The translations under genes were made by a program, and so were the position numbers. Source: Corydoras sp. C115 (lineage: Eukaryota; Chordata; Actinopteri; Siluriformes; Callichthyidae). Taken from it: DNA of 64,000 nucleotides. The notes below the pieces were generated by a model that was not told where the DNA came from, did no database searches, and saw nothing but the letters and a program-made list of their open reading frames with translations. The stretch is taken from contig JAFMOC010000009.1 in the NCBI GenBank assembly GCA_019802505.1, forward strand, positions 7,979,001 through 8,043,000. Direction: 5' to 3'. Positions 1 to 10,640 of this stretch are shown piece by piece (the stretch's first letter is position 1; each line of letters starts with the position of its first letter).

Positions 1-28
1 CTCCCATACTGTTACTGTTATTATATAT

Positions 29-360
29 TCATTCATTCATTCATTCATTCATTATCTTCCGCTTTATCCTCTATTAGGGTCACGAGGGGGTTCCCCATGC
101 CCATCCAGGGGAGAACGTTTCGGGCGCTGGGCAAATACACCCAGGACAGGGCACCAATCCATCGCTGGGCACACACTCACTCACACAGACACACTCTATA
201 TGGGGCAATTTGGAGAATTCACTTGACTTGATCCATGTTTTTGGACTGAGGGAGGAAGAACCCGGAGGAAACCCACGCGGACACGGAGAGAACATGCAAA
301 CGCCACCCAGATTGGAATTCGAAAGGCAAACGTGCTAACCACTAAGCCACAGTGTCGCCT
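29..360 (-). mobile_element. V-SINE copy, full length
   Basis: Reverse-oriented tRNA-derived SINE. The (ATTC)n tail and CTTCCGCTTTATCCTC lie at the left, and the head complement (CTAACCACTAAGCCAC) at the right. A perfect 13-bp TSD, TGTTATTATATAT, sits at 16-28 and 361-373. Central domain and both promoter boxes are present, and the GAAT-type tail places it near the younger subfamily. Confidence 0.93.
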
Positions 361-373
361 TGTTATTATATAT

Positions 374-1675
374 GTAGTATATAAACATGTTGCTCAGCAA
401 ACGTCGTCTACCAAAGTCCATGTACGGATGAAAGCGATTTGACACCAGCCTTCCTCCTCCATCTTAATTTACTCCCTTACTTTGTTCCTGCCCCGCTGTC
501 CTCTAATATGTGCGAAGCTGTGTTGCTTCACCTTCTTAAGGCTGATTAGAATAATAAAGACAGATTTATTTGCTTTGTAGCAGCGGTTCCATGGCGCCGT
601 TGGAACCGCAGCAGTGTTTACCTGAAGCACTTCAATCCTGAAGGTTGACTCCGTGATGCGTGTGGCATTTTAAATACTGAAAGAGTACTCACAATTATAA
701 ACCCAACACTTGAGCAACGGCTGTAAAACATAGTCGGGCGAAAAAGGTGTTGCATCTTAATGTCGCCGAATGCACGCAGACATCCGAACACATGTTGGCG
801 ATGAAATTAGTCAACACGCAGTTTTTATCTCCGAGACAACAGCAACGGTTGTTATGAAATCCACTTGAAGACTGGCAATTTGGTGTTGCGTTATTTGCAA
901 TTCCAAACAAATTCCCATTTGTTTTCTGCCTGTTTATACCTCTGATTATTGTGCTCTGTGGATAACAGACCGAGGGAGGAGAGCGAGACTGGGAGGAATT
1001 GGGCGGGTGGGATGGATAGGATGAAAAAAGACATGCAATTATTCTTGCAGCTCCCCTTTTTTTAATGAAATGCAAAAGTAATTCCCCTCTGAAAGAGCCG
1101 GTAATTGCCCAAACAGTGTTATAATGTGACAATCGTGGTAGAACAAAGTACCAAATTGCAAGGGATTTTAATCACAGATAATTCTCGTAAGAGGCTCGAC
1201 AAGTTGAGATAATTAAAAAACATTTCTGAAAAACAGCGTTTTGTCGCCATGTCAGCACAGCGCTTGGCCCGCTTTCTCACTAGTTCTTCATCATTATCAC
1301 CACGCTAAATTTAACAGGCATTATACAGCACGCAATCCGTTGCTATTTATACCATCGATGCTGGAGAGTAACACCTCGGTGGAATATTTACAGTTCTTTT
1401 GGTGGCGTCTGCAGGCTGGTAGGATCACACTTTAATTTGGGCGTGGCAGCGGCGTGGACTAATGGACGCCTTCAAGGAGGAGAACAGGAACCCGAGGTTG
1501 TGGGGAAGGTAGCCGAGCCACCTGCTGGAGGATTCGCCACTGCTCCATGTCTTTGTGGTCTACGTGTGTGTAGTGGTATTATTGTATAATTTAAAGTTTT
1601 CTTTGATGTTCAGACATCTGGATGAAATAAAGGAGGGTTTCCCAACAAGCAACAGTCATGCGGCAATTTGAGAAC
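374..1675. other. No recognisable gene; mostly unique sequence
   Basis: No repeat family or exon recognised. A perfect 9-bp stem with a 9-nt loop lies at 583-609 (GCGGTTCCA / TGGAACCGC). The open frame on the minus strand at 695-1132 resembles no protein I know and has no supporting signals. Confidence 0.5.
583..609. repeat. Short perfect inverted repeat
   Basis: Arms GCGGTTCCA (583-591) and TGGAACCGC (601-609) flank a GC-rich 9-nt loop. It could fold as a hairpin in either strand. It is not part of a repeat family I recognise. Confidence 0.6.
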
Positions 1676-1679
1676 AGAT

Positions 1680-2215
1680 CATAAGATAAGATAGGACAAG
1701 CTAAGCTAAGATAAGACAAGAGAAGATACGGTAAGATGAGATAAGACAAGATAAGACAGGACAAGGTAAGATAAGATAAGCTAAAAGAAGATAAGACATG
1801 GCAATATACAATAAGACAGGACAAGATGAGATGAGATAAGATAAGATACGGGATAAGAAAAGATGGGATAAGAAAAGAAAAGATAAGATAGGACAAGGTA
1901 GGATAGGATAAGATAGGACAAGATAAGATAAGATAAGATGAGATGAGATAAGGTAAGATAAGATGAGGCAGGGCAAGCTAAGATACGACAAGGCAAGATA
2001 TGATAAGATAGTACAAGATAAAACAAGATAAGGTGAGCAGGGACAAGATAAGATAAGATAAGCTAAGATAAGACGAGATAAGACATGGCATGATACGATA
2101 AGACAGGACAAGATGAGATGAGATAAGATAAGATACAGTGAGATGAGATGAGATAAGATAAGATAAGACAAGATGAGATACAGTGAGAGAAGGTACAGTG
2201 AGATAAGATAAGATG
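1680..2215. repeat. Pentanucleotide array, GATAA/GACAA type (~535 bp)
   Basis: Imperfect tandem array of 5-bp units (AGATA, AGACA, GGACA, AGATG and variants), purine-rich on the plus strand. It ends directly against a LINE-like 3' end in reverse orientation (CCTTTATTGGTCCCAC), so it may be an expanded retroposon tail. Minus-strand open frames of 63-201 aa made of Leu-Ser-Tyr-Ile repeats are translations of this array, not genes. Confidence 0.9.
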
Positions 2216-2300
2216 AGCCTTTATTGGTCCCACGATGGAGAAATTCAATATCATGTCTTTGTGTTATCATGTGGGCGATACACCTACACAGGGATGGGGA
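2216..2300 (-). mobile_element. LINE-like 3' end, reverse orientation
   Basis: GAGCCTTTATTGGTCCCACG followed by GGAGAAATTCAATATC is the reverse complement of a common fish non-LTR 3' terminus (GTGGGACCAATAAAGG), with simple-repeat tail to its left. The clade cannot be assigned from this fragment. Confidence 0.5.
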
Positions 2301-2985
2301 GAACATGCAAACTTCACACAGAAAAGACCATCAGTCACCCCAACGGGGACTCCATTGCCTTCGCTATTTAAGTGTCTACTTCAAAACATTTTATATCCCA
2401 AACCCAGTCCTTCAAACTGCACACACATTCTGTTTAATGCACATATGGTGTAACACTGTTGGGTTCTAATAAAGAGGAAGCCTACCATGTCCTAAATGTT
2501 CCGTATATGCAGCGATGATGATTTCAGAACAATCTGAAGAATCAACATCTGAAGTGCTTCCATTTGAAACAACATTTACAAGGTTACTGTACCACTCTCA
2601 GAGGCGTTGGCATTTGCCCTTCTGTCTTGTAAAGTTACAGGAGCTTTAAATCATCACACGCAATGACATTTGAGAGCTCCGAATCCCAGGGGTGCCATTT
2701 CCATTGATTGGCTGAACATGTTTATCCAGGCCTATTTGACACGGATGAGGTAAACACATTACATACTTATTAGGAGAAAAGCTGGCATAGCATCGCCTTT
2801 CTCTTCCCTCTTCATCCCAGCAGTCAATCTCCAGCCATCTGAATACACGAGCGCGGCCGACGCACTGACGGAACGCCGCAGCCGTGGCTTCAAAGACAGC
2901 GGCAGGGGCCCTCGTTCCTTCAAATGGCACGTTCCGACGTTCTTCACATAGACGCCGAGAGCTCGATTACAGGCAGCCTTCGATG
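2301..2985. other. No gene recognised
   Basis: Apparently unique sequence. Short open frames on both strands lack splice signals or recognisable domains. Confidence 0.4.
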
Positions 2986-3233
2986 CATCCCCACGCACTC
3001 GGATATGCCGAGTTAGGTTCGATCGTCCCACAGACAAGTCACGGTGTGGTTAAGAAAACGACGGGACCCCGAGGCGGAGCTCCAACCATCTGGAAATCAC
3101 CGTGGCAACGCCAACTACGTTAGCCTGGATTTCTTCTGGACTGGGGAGCCCTGCTCCTCCCAAGGTTTCTTCCTTACAAACCAATACTTTCTTATAAAAA
3201 GCGCTATATAAATAAATTACCCCTTAACTAATG
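2986..3233 (+). mobile_element. Composite repeat unit, copy 1 (3'-end-like, CTATATAAATAAATTA)
   Basis: Contains AAGTCACGGTGTGGTTAAGA, GGCGGAGCTCCAACCATC, CAACGCCAACTACG, CCCAAGGTTTCTTCCTTA and AAAAAGCGCTATATAAATAA. The last two resemble the ends of the element X copies elsewhere in this window. A related copy lies at 4975-5098, and its first third is repeated at 3443-3525. It ends ACCCCTTAACTAATG, immediately followed by a SINE. Confidence 0.6.
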
Positions 3234-3441
3234 GGCGGCACGGTGGCTTAGTGGTTGGCATGTTCTCCTCTCAGCGCTGGGGATTCCCGGTTCGAATCCC
3301 AATCTGGGTGGAGTTTCCATGTTCTCTCCGTGTCCATGTGGGTTTCCTCCGGGTTCGCCGGTTTCCTCCCACAGTCCAAAAAACATGGATCAAGGTCAAT
3401 TGAATTCTTCAAATTGCCCCATATAGAGTGTGTCTGTGTGA
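3234..3441 (+). mobile_element. V-SINE copy, 3'-truncated
   Basis: Head (GGCGGCACGGTGGCTTAGTGG), B box and central domain are intact. It stops at GTGTGTCTGTGTGA and is replaced by a repeat of the upstream flank (3443-3525). The 3' third and tail are missing, consistent with a duplication breakpoint inside the SINE. Confidence 0.9.
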
Positions 3442-3442
3442 C

Positions 3443-3525
3443 AGCCTTCGATTGTCCAACAGAAAAGTCACGGTGTGGTTTAGAAGACGACGTGACCCTG
3501 TGGCGGAGCTCTAACCATCCGGATA
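3443..3525 (+). repeat. Local repeat of the 2986-3090 unit
   Basis: Shares CAGCCTTCGAT, AAGTCACGGTGTGGTT and GGCGGAGCTC.AACCATC with the unit about 430 bp upstream, with scattered substitutions. Together with copy 1 it brackets the truncated SINE. Confidence 0.65.
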
Positions 3526-3589
3526 TGTGTGACTTGTACGTTACAGCTTCCACTGGTTTAGTGGTTTAGCCTGAGCAAGTGGAGAGCCT

Positions 3590-4213
3590 TGGGAACCTCA
3601 AGCCCTCAGCCTATCCCAGCTTGATTATTGTAATCGTTGCGTCCCGGGCTCCCAGCTTCCACAATCAGACCTCTACAACTGATTCAAAAATCTATAGCCC
3701 GACTTGTGTTTAACCAGCCCAAGCGAACTCATGTGACTCCACTACTCATCTCTCTCCATTGGCTCCCTGTAGCTGCTGCATTCAGTACAAGTCACATGAC
3801 TCTGGCCTACAGGACCATTTCTGGATCTGCCCCCTCTTACCTTCACTCTATACACTCCGGCTCGTTCACTTCGTTCCAGTGATGATCGCCCCCTGGTGGT
3901 TCCACCTCACCGAGGAGCTCATTCTCACTCCGTGGCATTCACCACTGTTATATGGTAGTACGATCTTCCCAACTCTGTCTGTAAGGCAGAATCACTCTGC
4001 AGTTTTAAGAAACTACTGAAGACGCATCTTTTTAACAAATACCTGTTGTAGACAAAAAAAAAAGGGGGGGGGGGGCGTAGCGCAGCATAACGATCAGGTT
4101 TGATAATTCTACAGTGTAGCTGGTTTTCTTCATAACGACTGACTTGTGATGTTCTCATTTGTAAGTTGCTTTGGATAAAAGCATCGGCTAAATGTAAATG
4201 TAAATGTAAATGT
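3590..4213 (+). mobile_element. L2-clade LINE relic: RT C-terminus, 3'UTR and UnaL2-type tail
   Basis: A 5'-truncated non-LTR retrotransposon. Translation with frameshifts gives QLDYCN (about 3613-3630), RPLQLIQKSIARLVFN, HVTPLLISLHWLPV, LAYRTISGSAPSYLHS (frame from 3637 to 3882) and, in another frame, AESLCSFKKLLKTHLFNKYL ending at a TAG (4049-4051). These are the conserved post-catalytic C-terminal motifs of fish L2-type reverse transcriptase. The 3'UTR of roughly 115 bp carries A- and G-runs (4054-4077). It then has TTGCTTTGGATAAAAGC, the stem with GGATA loop known from eel UnaL2, and a (TAAATG)n tail to 4213. The catalytic RT core and the endonuclease are absent and the frame is broken, so it is dead. 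Assignment to L2 rests on the motif and tail together; Rex1/Babar-like is the alternative. Confidence 0.82.
4164..4213 (+). other. LINE 3' stem-loop and (TAAATG)n tail
   Basis: TTGCTTTGGATAAAAGC holds the GGATA loop that the L2-type reverse transcriptase recognises in target-primed reverse transcription (known for UnaL2). The following TAAATG repeats are the slippage-made tail. The same tail occurs on the SINE pair at 14449-14838. Confidence 0.75.
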
Positions 4214-4556
4214 GGGAGCGAGGGCAATTTATTCTGCCCGAGTCTTGGAGTCACACTGCGCACATTTCCCTCAACGCGGGGTGGCCAGCAGGGTGTTCTC
4301 CTCGTGCACCTCCATAGCACTAAACGCATCACATCTGCCCGTCGAGCCTGTCTACAAAGGTATATGGCATCTGGCAGTCCACTGCTCAGCGGTGCATGTG
4401 TAACGACCTTTTAATGACTTCATCGGATGCTCTGGATTACAAATCGGCCCCACTGTGAGGTCCCGAAAATCAAAAACTTGGTCTGCTCCATAATTAACTG
4501 ACCTGTTTTCTTTGAGGTATCATCAGCCCTTCATCCATAACACGGCCAGGACTCAA
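4214..4556. other. No gene recognised
   Basis: Unique-looking sequence. No repeat or exon signal is visible. Confidence 0.4.
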
Positions 4557-4640
4557 GGATTCGAGGAGACTTTATTGTCATTTGCGTAACATGTGGTGCA
4601 TGAAATGCAAACGAAATTCCGGATCGTGGACCCACAGAGT
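4557..4640 (-). mobile_element. LINE-like 3' end, reverse orientation
   Basis: GGAGACTTTATTGTCATTTG and GCATGAAATGCAAACGAAAT are the reverse complement of a frequent fish non-LTR terminus (CAAATGACAATAAAGTCTCC). The body to the right (4640-4970) has no recognisable coding motif. Confidence 0.5.
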
Positions 4641-4974
4641 CGGGAGCGTGAAACTGCCACCCACCGCCATCTTAACGTGAGAAATTCAGATGCAATGCAT
4701 TGGGAAAAACAGACAGGTAATAAAAAAAAATACCCGCCCCAAACTATGAACCTAAGGGGAGCACAGTTCGGGAAACCAGAAAAAAATAGACCTTAAGCAA
4801 AGCACAGATATCACAACATGGACACCGACATGGTGACGGTTTTCTGGAGGAGCACCGGTTCTTCTGGAGGAGGTTTTGGCTATCAACAGCTCGCCCCTGA
4901 AGGCCAAGTTCTGATAACACAGGGCCGAATCAGAAAAATAAGGCTTTATGTTTAGGCGAGGCTCATGAAAGTCA

Positions 4975-5098
4975 CCACGGCAACGCCAACTACGGGACGG
5001 AGCCTGGATTTCTTTTGCTCCTCCCAAGGTTTCTTCCTTAAAAACAAATTATTTATTATAAAAAGCACTATATAAATAAATTACCCCTCAACTAATGT
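4975..5098 (+). mobile_element. Composite repeat unit, copy 2
   Basis: Matches copy 1 across ACCACGGCAACGCCAACTAC, CCTGGATTTCTT, GCTCCTCCCAAGGTTTCTTC and AAAGCACTATATAAATAAAT, ending ACCCCTCAACTAATG exactly where copy 1 ends. A SINE again follows within a few bases. Confidence 0.65.
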
Positions 5099-5416
5099 AC
5101 GGCACGGTGGCTTAGAGTTGGCATGTTCTCCTCTGAGCACTAGGGATTCCCGGTTCGAAAACCAATCCTGGTGGAGTTTCCATGTTCTCCCCGTGTCCGT
5201 GTGGGTTTCCTCTGGGTTCTCCAGTTTCCTCCCACAGTCCAAAAACATGGAATAAGGTCAACTGAATTCCTCAAATTGCCCCATATAGAGTGTGTGTGTG
5301 AGTGAGTATGTGCCCAGTGATAGACTGGCGTCCTGTCCTGGGTGTATCTGCCCAGTGCCCGAAACGTTCTCCCCTGGATGGGCAACCCTAGAAGAGCAAC
5401 ATAATGGATGGATGGA
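5099..5416 (+). mobile_element. V-SINE copy, internally deleted near 3' end
   Basis: Head through CCTGGATGGGC is present. The C-run and the GCGACCC...GATAAAGC segment are replaced by a short divergent stretch before the GGATGGATGGA tail. The right flank AACTTGAACC resembles the tail of element X, as expected if the SINE sits inside a larger repeat. Confidence 0.88.
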
Positions 5417-6627
5417 ACTTGAACCAATATGGAAGGTACATACAAAGGGCCACATTCTACAGACTGCCCATTTAAATCAGCAAGAACTATGTTCCCGGTG
5501 AACTTCCTGAACCGTGTCTTTTCAAGATCTGTCAAAGAGTTTGAGCTCAGACAAAGTTAGCTCGCCGCCCCATTTCTGGAGTTTTCTTCCCATTTCAGAC
5601 CCATTCCCCTCGCTGTGCTGTTGTCGGGCATGCCGACGTCTTCAATCCCAGGGGCCGGAGATCAGGTGGCGCCCCTATTGCCATTCATGAATGTATAAAG
5701 GCTCTAATGGAGCCAAATCAAGTCTATCACGCGGCACCCTGAAATTGGCTGAATATTCCTCTGGCCTAAAAGCAGAAGCCAGAGAGCATGGCATGAAAGC
5801 TGCAGAAAAGGCTCCCTAATTGCGCCGCAAAAATGTCAGCCCAAATCCCCTGCAGCTGGGTCCGCTTATTACCGCTCATTGTCCCCCCCCCCAAAAAAAA
5901 AAACTCCCTCGTCATTTCTCTTGCTCCGGGTTTCACTCAATGACCGTCTGTTTTGAGAGTTTGCCAGTTGTTTGTGCCACTTGTCTAGAGGGAGCAGGTT
6001 CCTCGCTCTAATCGCAGACACACAGGGGAGCCGTGAAAAGGTTTCGGGCCACGGGGTGGAATAATTGAAGCACCTTGGTGCAGCAGAGCCCTCATCCAGA
6101 CTGCTCCTCCGTCTTCCTGTTCTTCAGTCCGACGTGACTGGGACTGCAGAGATTGAGCCGTACACCAGAACCTTTCTTCAACACTATTGTCCACCGATTT
6201 GGTCCGAGTCCTGAGAGCACGTTCACTTCTCTGTTTTACCTATTTTCTATTTTTTTCCCCTTCCCACTGCCCCCTTACCCCCCCCCCCCCCCCGAGCAGA
6301 TCATTCTCGTGTTGCTTTTGAGCCGTTGCTGTTATTCGTCACCCTGATTCTGTCCGAGTCCGGCTCGGGAGGGAGACAGCATTAATGACATGAAGGACCG
6401 GCGCTTCACTCTTCATGTCTACGTATCCTAATTCCTTTTCTTCCTCTACCCCTGTGACATCACAGGCTATAATTAGCTTGCTTTCAGACGCGCCGCCTAA
6501 ACGTCCATCATGTCAGCAACCCGAGGTTCGTAACTATAAGAAGGACGACGTGCTGCCGCGTTCTAATCGAGGACCACCATTGCATTTATTTCAGCAAATT
6601 TTGCCGTTTGGTGTTGATCTTGGATCA
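5417..6627. other. No gene recognised; homopolymer runs
   Basis: Unique-looking DNA with a C10/A11 junction at 5883-5903 and a C-run at about 6279-6293. Short open frames overlap the homopolymers and show no domain. Confidence 0.45.
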
Positions 6628-6873
6628 GTTCTCCTCTCAGCGGTTCGAATCCCAATCTGTGTGGGGTTTGCATGTTCTCCCCATGTCCATGTGGGTTTCC
6701 TCCGGGTTCTCCGGTTTCCTCCCACAGTCCAAAAACATGGATCAAGGTCAATTGAGTTCTCCAAATTGCCCCATATGGAGTGTGTCTGTGTGAGTGAGTG
6801 TGTGTCCAGTGATAGATTGGCGTCCTGTCCTGGGTGGGCATAGAAACTGATGATGGATGGATGGATGGATGGA
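6628..6873 (+). mobile_element. V-SINE copy, head-truncated
   Basis: Begins at TTCTCCTCTCAGCGG without the A box. The central domain is intact. It jumps from TGTCCTGGGTG directly to GGGCAT and the (GGAT)n tail. The 5' truncation is typical of retroposition or later deletion. Confidence 0.88.
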
Positions 6874-6967
6874 AGTGGGAGGTGAACAAAAACAGGAAAC
6901 TAGCACCAGGTGTCGCGGAAGTGACACTAGGGGGAGCAGGTGTAACGATTGGTATGTACACCAATAC

Positions 6968-7190
6968 ACAAGTTCAAATTCAAGTAATTTAATTATGTAG
7001 CGCTTTTTACAATAGTAATGGTCACAAAGCAGCTTTACAGAATGAAAAGCCTTTAAACCCACAAAGAGCAAGCCGAAGTGACAGCGACAACAAAACTCCC
7101 TGTTATGTTGATATCTTAAGGAAGAAACCTTGTGAGGACCGAGACTCAGTGGGGGACTCATTCTCCTTGAGCGGCTGGTCAGCATCAACA
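6968..7190 (-). mobile_element. Element X copy, reverse orientation
   Basis: Shares AGTAATTTAATTATGTAGCG, CACAAAGCAGCTTTACAGA, CAAAACTCCCTGTTATGTTG and AAGGAAGAAACCTTGTGAGG with copies at 10108, 45632 and 51249. In sense orientation it ends CTATATAAATAAATTACTTG, the style of a fish non-LTR 3' end. Clade uncertain. Confidence 0.75.
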
Positions 7191-8439
7191 ACATTCACGT
7201 TGGTGAACGCCAACACAGCCGCAGGTTGAGAGCATTCAGCCTCTCAGGAGTGGCGGACAGCATGTCGCCCTGATACTGAAGTTCCTTAAAACTTTTAAAT
7301 TAAGACGACAGAGAGTTAAAAAAAAAAAAAAAAAAAAAAAAAAGCCTTGCAGAATAATTTTTCCTCGAGGAGTCCCATTCCCTCTCGTAAGCATTATCAT
7401 TATGAAGAGCAAAGTAGGATGTGCCTTCATTCCGTTACTTAAAATGCAAATGCTGGTTCAGGAAAATGCAAACTCCTCTGATCGTGATTAATCTCCGCTG
7501 TCACTGTGGCTACTGCGGTACCAGTGGCCATCCTTCCTGTTTAGTGGGCTGCACTGACGATGCGAGAGGAGTTAAAAGATTGCGCGAGGAATGCTCTGCG
7601 CTACTTAAGTGCTTGTGCGAGATTGAACTGGAAGAGGTGAGCTGCAGTCGGCGTCTTTGGTTTATCTGCACGTCAGGCAGCATTTGCGACGACTGCCCTC
7701 CCGTCGGACGGAACGCCGCAGAGGAGAGGGAAAAAAATCCCAGGAAGAGGACGGCGAGCTCGTTCTAACACCCAGCATCCTGTGGCCATCCTACCTCTAA
7801 TTAGAAGTGAACAGTGGGAGACAGGCTTATTAATTCCCACCGTCATGTCCTTGTTCCCTTTCCCGCTATACAGTCAACGCCTGGCCCTCCGCTTCCACGG
7901 CAACATGGGCATCCTTTCGCCACGCCGTTATTTTCGTAAGCAGCCGGTGAATGGGGCCTTTTTTTTTTTTTCTTTTACGGCCACGGCAGTTTTTTTTTAA
8001 TATAATGCAAAGACCTTGTGATGGTTTATGGAGATTTTCCGGGCGTTGTAAATCCCGCCCGCCCACCCACCCCCTGGCACGGCCGGTGTTTCTAGCGGCC
8101 AAGTTTGATGGCCTGCCAGCGGGCGTCAACCTAAATATCGATCTCCATTTTCCTCTCGCCCATCTTTCTTTAACCTCAGCCTCCTGTACGTCATCACATT
8201 CACCAGTCAAAGGGATGACCTGTGACACACTGTTCCACAGAGGGGCGCCATTAATAGTCCAGGCCATTTCAGAATTAACACTCATTAGCACATCTCACGC
8301 AGAGCCATCTGAGGTTCCGGAAGGTCGCTCAGATTAAATGGAGGATTCCGGACCCTGCCCTCTGCAAACAGAGATTCTCTCTAGATTTCTTTAATATTTT
8401 CTTTACTTACTATTTTTCTCTACTTTTTTAATTGTATAT
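7191..8439. other. No gene recognised; poly-A at about 7318-7343
   Basis: Contains an A-run of about 26 and further T-runs. The 115-aa plus-strand open frame at 7421-7768 is cysteine-rich at its start but matches no family I know and has no splice or promoter context, so it is not called a gene. Confidence 0.45.
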
Positions 8440-8450
8440 ATTTATTTTAT

Positions 8451-8800
8451 GGCTGCACGGTGGCTTAGTGGTTGGCATGTTCTCCTCTAAGCGCTGGGGG
8501 GTTCCGGGTTCGAATCCCAATCTGGGTGGAGTTTCCATGTTCTCCCCGTGTCCACGTGGGTCTCCTCCGGGTTCTCTGGTTTCCTCCCACAGTCCAAAAA
8601 CATGGATCAAGGTCAATTGAATTCTCTAAATTGCCCCATATAGAGTGTGTCTGTGTGAGTGAGTGTGTGTCCAGCGATAGATTGGTGCCCTGTCCTGGGT
8701 GATCTGCCCAGCGCCCGAAATGTTCTCCCCTGGATGGGCATGGGGAACCCGACCGCGACCCTAATAGAGGATAAAGCGGGAGATAATGGAAGGATGGATT
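8451..8800 (+). mobile_element. V-SINE copy, full length
   Basis: Complete from GGCTGCACGGTGGCTTAGTGG to the GGATGGATT tail. A perfect 10-bp TSD, ATTTATTTTA, is at 8440-8449 and 8801-8810. Confidence 0.95.
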
Positions 8801-8810
8801 ATTTATTTTA

Positions 8811-10107
8811 ATTAACTAAAAAGTACTGAGCCCCCATCAATGATCCATCTAATCAGTGTGTGATTTTTATTATTTCTATGCTTTAATTAATCAGCATGAA
8901 TTTAAATAAAAAAAAGAAAATGGAACAAAACATGACATCACAAACTTTACAGATCACCATTACGATTTAAGAACAAAGAAGTCTTTATGCAGGTCCTCTT
9001 TAGAACTTTCTATGAGTCCCTTTTGTCCTGATGAGTTATTTCTGAACCCCTCATCACTGACTTCTGCAATTTCCGCAGACGAGAACATCGGGTTAAAGGG
9101 TACGGAGTAATGTAAAGCACACAGAGAGGTAAAAATCCTGCCGTCTGCCTATAAATTCTGGACCATGTGATCTGTTGGGTAGGTGAGGAGCAGAGGGCCT
9201 AACATAAGCCATGACATCCTCTGTTTGCTGTCACCGACTGGGGTGCCGTGACACCGAGCATCGGTTCGTATGCCATCATCCCTTATTTCCAGCCAGTGGC
9301 AGGCGCACGTCTCGCCGTGTTTGCCTACCCAGCATGCTCCTCACTGTAGTGGGCAGCGGTGACATTTAAAGCGAGGGACTTAATAAAAGAAGACCCAGTG
9401 TTGTGCACTTGCTTTAGAGCCAATAAAAAAAAGAAAAAAAGAAAACACCAGGGAAATTAAGATGTCATCACTCCACTCCCCGTTTTATGGCTTGGTGCCA
9501 TTAGTTAAAGCTTTGCGGGCGCTAATTTTAACAAACATATAGTGTAAAGTAAAAAAAAAATCACTTACTTTAAAGCCTTGGACCAGTGACCTGGAAACTT
9601 TCTCTGTTTATGCTAATAATGATAAAAAATCTGTGACAAGGAGGGAAATTTTTAAGATAATTGGTCCTAAAGTAGACTGTTGCACAATAATTGGAGGAGG
9701 ATAAGGAGACATCTGAATCTAATTACTTGTCAGTTCTTGTTTACAGAAGCGAATGCTGATGGCAGTCCCGCTGAAAAGAGAGGGACCCTTCCCGTTCAAA
9801 CACACCTGAGATTTATTATTTATATCGCTCGGGAGTTACAGCCTTAATATTTGGCTTGCATCTCGTTTCGAGGTGTGATTAGTAATTATTTCACTAAATT
9901 AGCCATCCTTTTAATAAATACCATGTTCTTTTGTGCGATTCGGAAATAATACAGATTCATTTAGACCTTTAAAGTCTTCACGCAGTCTTTAAAAGCAGGA
10001 CCTGCAACATCATAAATTATTATAAGGTATTTGTTTATCGAGATGAAGTTCGGGAGGGCAGCGGCTGGTGGTTTGGACATGGCAGCATAATGAAATAGTT
10101 TAGTTAA
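8811..10107. other. Unique, AT-rich; no gene recognised
   Basis: About 1.3 kb without a SINE, unusually long for this half of the window. It contains A-runs (9423-9440, 9551-9560) but no exon or repeat I can name. It is a plausible place for conserved non-coding sequence, untested. Confidence 0.4.
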
Positions 10108-10162
10108 GTTCAAGTAATTTATTTTTAGAGCGTTTATTTTTTTACAATAGTAATTGTCACAA
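10108..10162 (-). mobile_element. Element X, left part (split by SINE)
   Basis: AAGTTCAAGTAATTTATTTT up to TAATTGTCACAA. It continues after the SINE at 10511, so the SINE is the younger insertion. Confidence 0.8.
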
Positions 10163-10510
10163 GGCGGCATGGTGGCTTAGTGGTTAGCACGTTCGCCTCT
10201 CAGCGCTAGGGATTCCCGGTTCGAATCCCCATCTGGGTGGAGTTTCCATGTTCTCCCCGTGTCTGCGTGGGTTTCCTCCGGGTTCTCCGGTTTCCTCCCA
10301 CAGTCCAAAAACATGGATCAAGTTAATTGAATTCTCAAAATTGCCCCATATAGAGTGTATCTGTCTGAGTGAGTGTGTGCCCAGCGATGGATTGGCGCCC
10401 TGTCCTGGGTCTATCTGCCCAGCGCCCGAGATGTTCTCCCCTGGATGGGCATGGGGAACCCCACCGCGACCCTAATAGAGGATAAAGCGGGAGATAATGA
10501 ATGAATGAAT
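10163..10510 (+). mobile_element. V-SINE copy, full length, younger subfamily, nested in element X
   Basis: Head to AATGAATGAATGAAT tail. Younger-type markers: GCACGTTCGCCTCTCAGCGC, AAGTTAATTGA, CCAGCGATGGATTGGCGCCC, GCCCGAGATG. An 11-bp perfect TSD, AATTGTCACAA (10152-10162, 10511-10521), lies inside element X. Confidence 0.96.
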
Positions 10511-10640
10511 AATTGTCACAAAGCAGTTTAACAGCCTTTAACCACCCAAAGAGCAAAACGAAGAGACAGCGGCAAGACAAAACTCCCTGTTGTGTTGATA
10601 TTTTAAGGAAGAAACCTTGTGAGGACCAAGGCTCAGACTA
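10511..10640 (-). mobile_element. Element X, right part
   Basis: Resumes AATTGTCACAAAGCAGTTTA and runs through CAAGACAAAACTCCCTGTTG to AAACCTTGTGAGGACCAAGG. It is the sense-5' portion of the same copy as 10108-10162. Confidence 0.8.

Noticed and set aside
1591..2306. Long minus-strand open frames rich in Leu/Ser/Tyr/Ile (up to 201 aa), membrane-protein-like
   Set aside because: Pure translation of the pentanucleotide array; no stop arises in such a repeat. Hydrophobicity is an artefact.
3255..3569. 104-aa ORF and the many similar FSPCPRGFPPGSPVSSHSPK frames
   Set aside because: SINE central domain in another frame, seen on either strand wherever the SINE lies.
7421..7768. 115-aa cysteine-containing ORF in non-SINE DNA
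   Set aside because: No spacing pattern of a known zinc finger or secreted peptide, no signal peptide, and no splice context.
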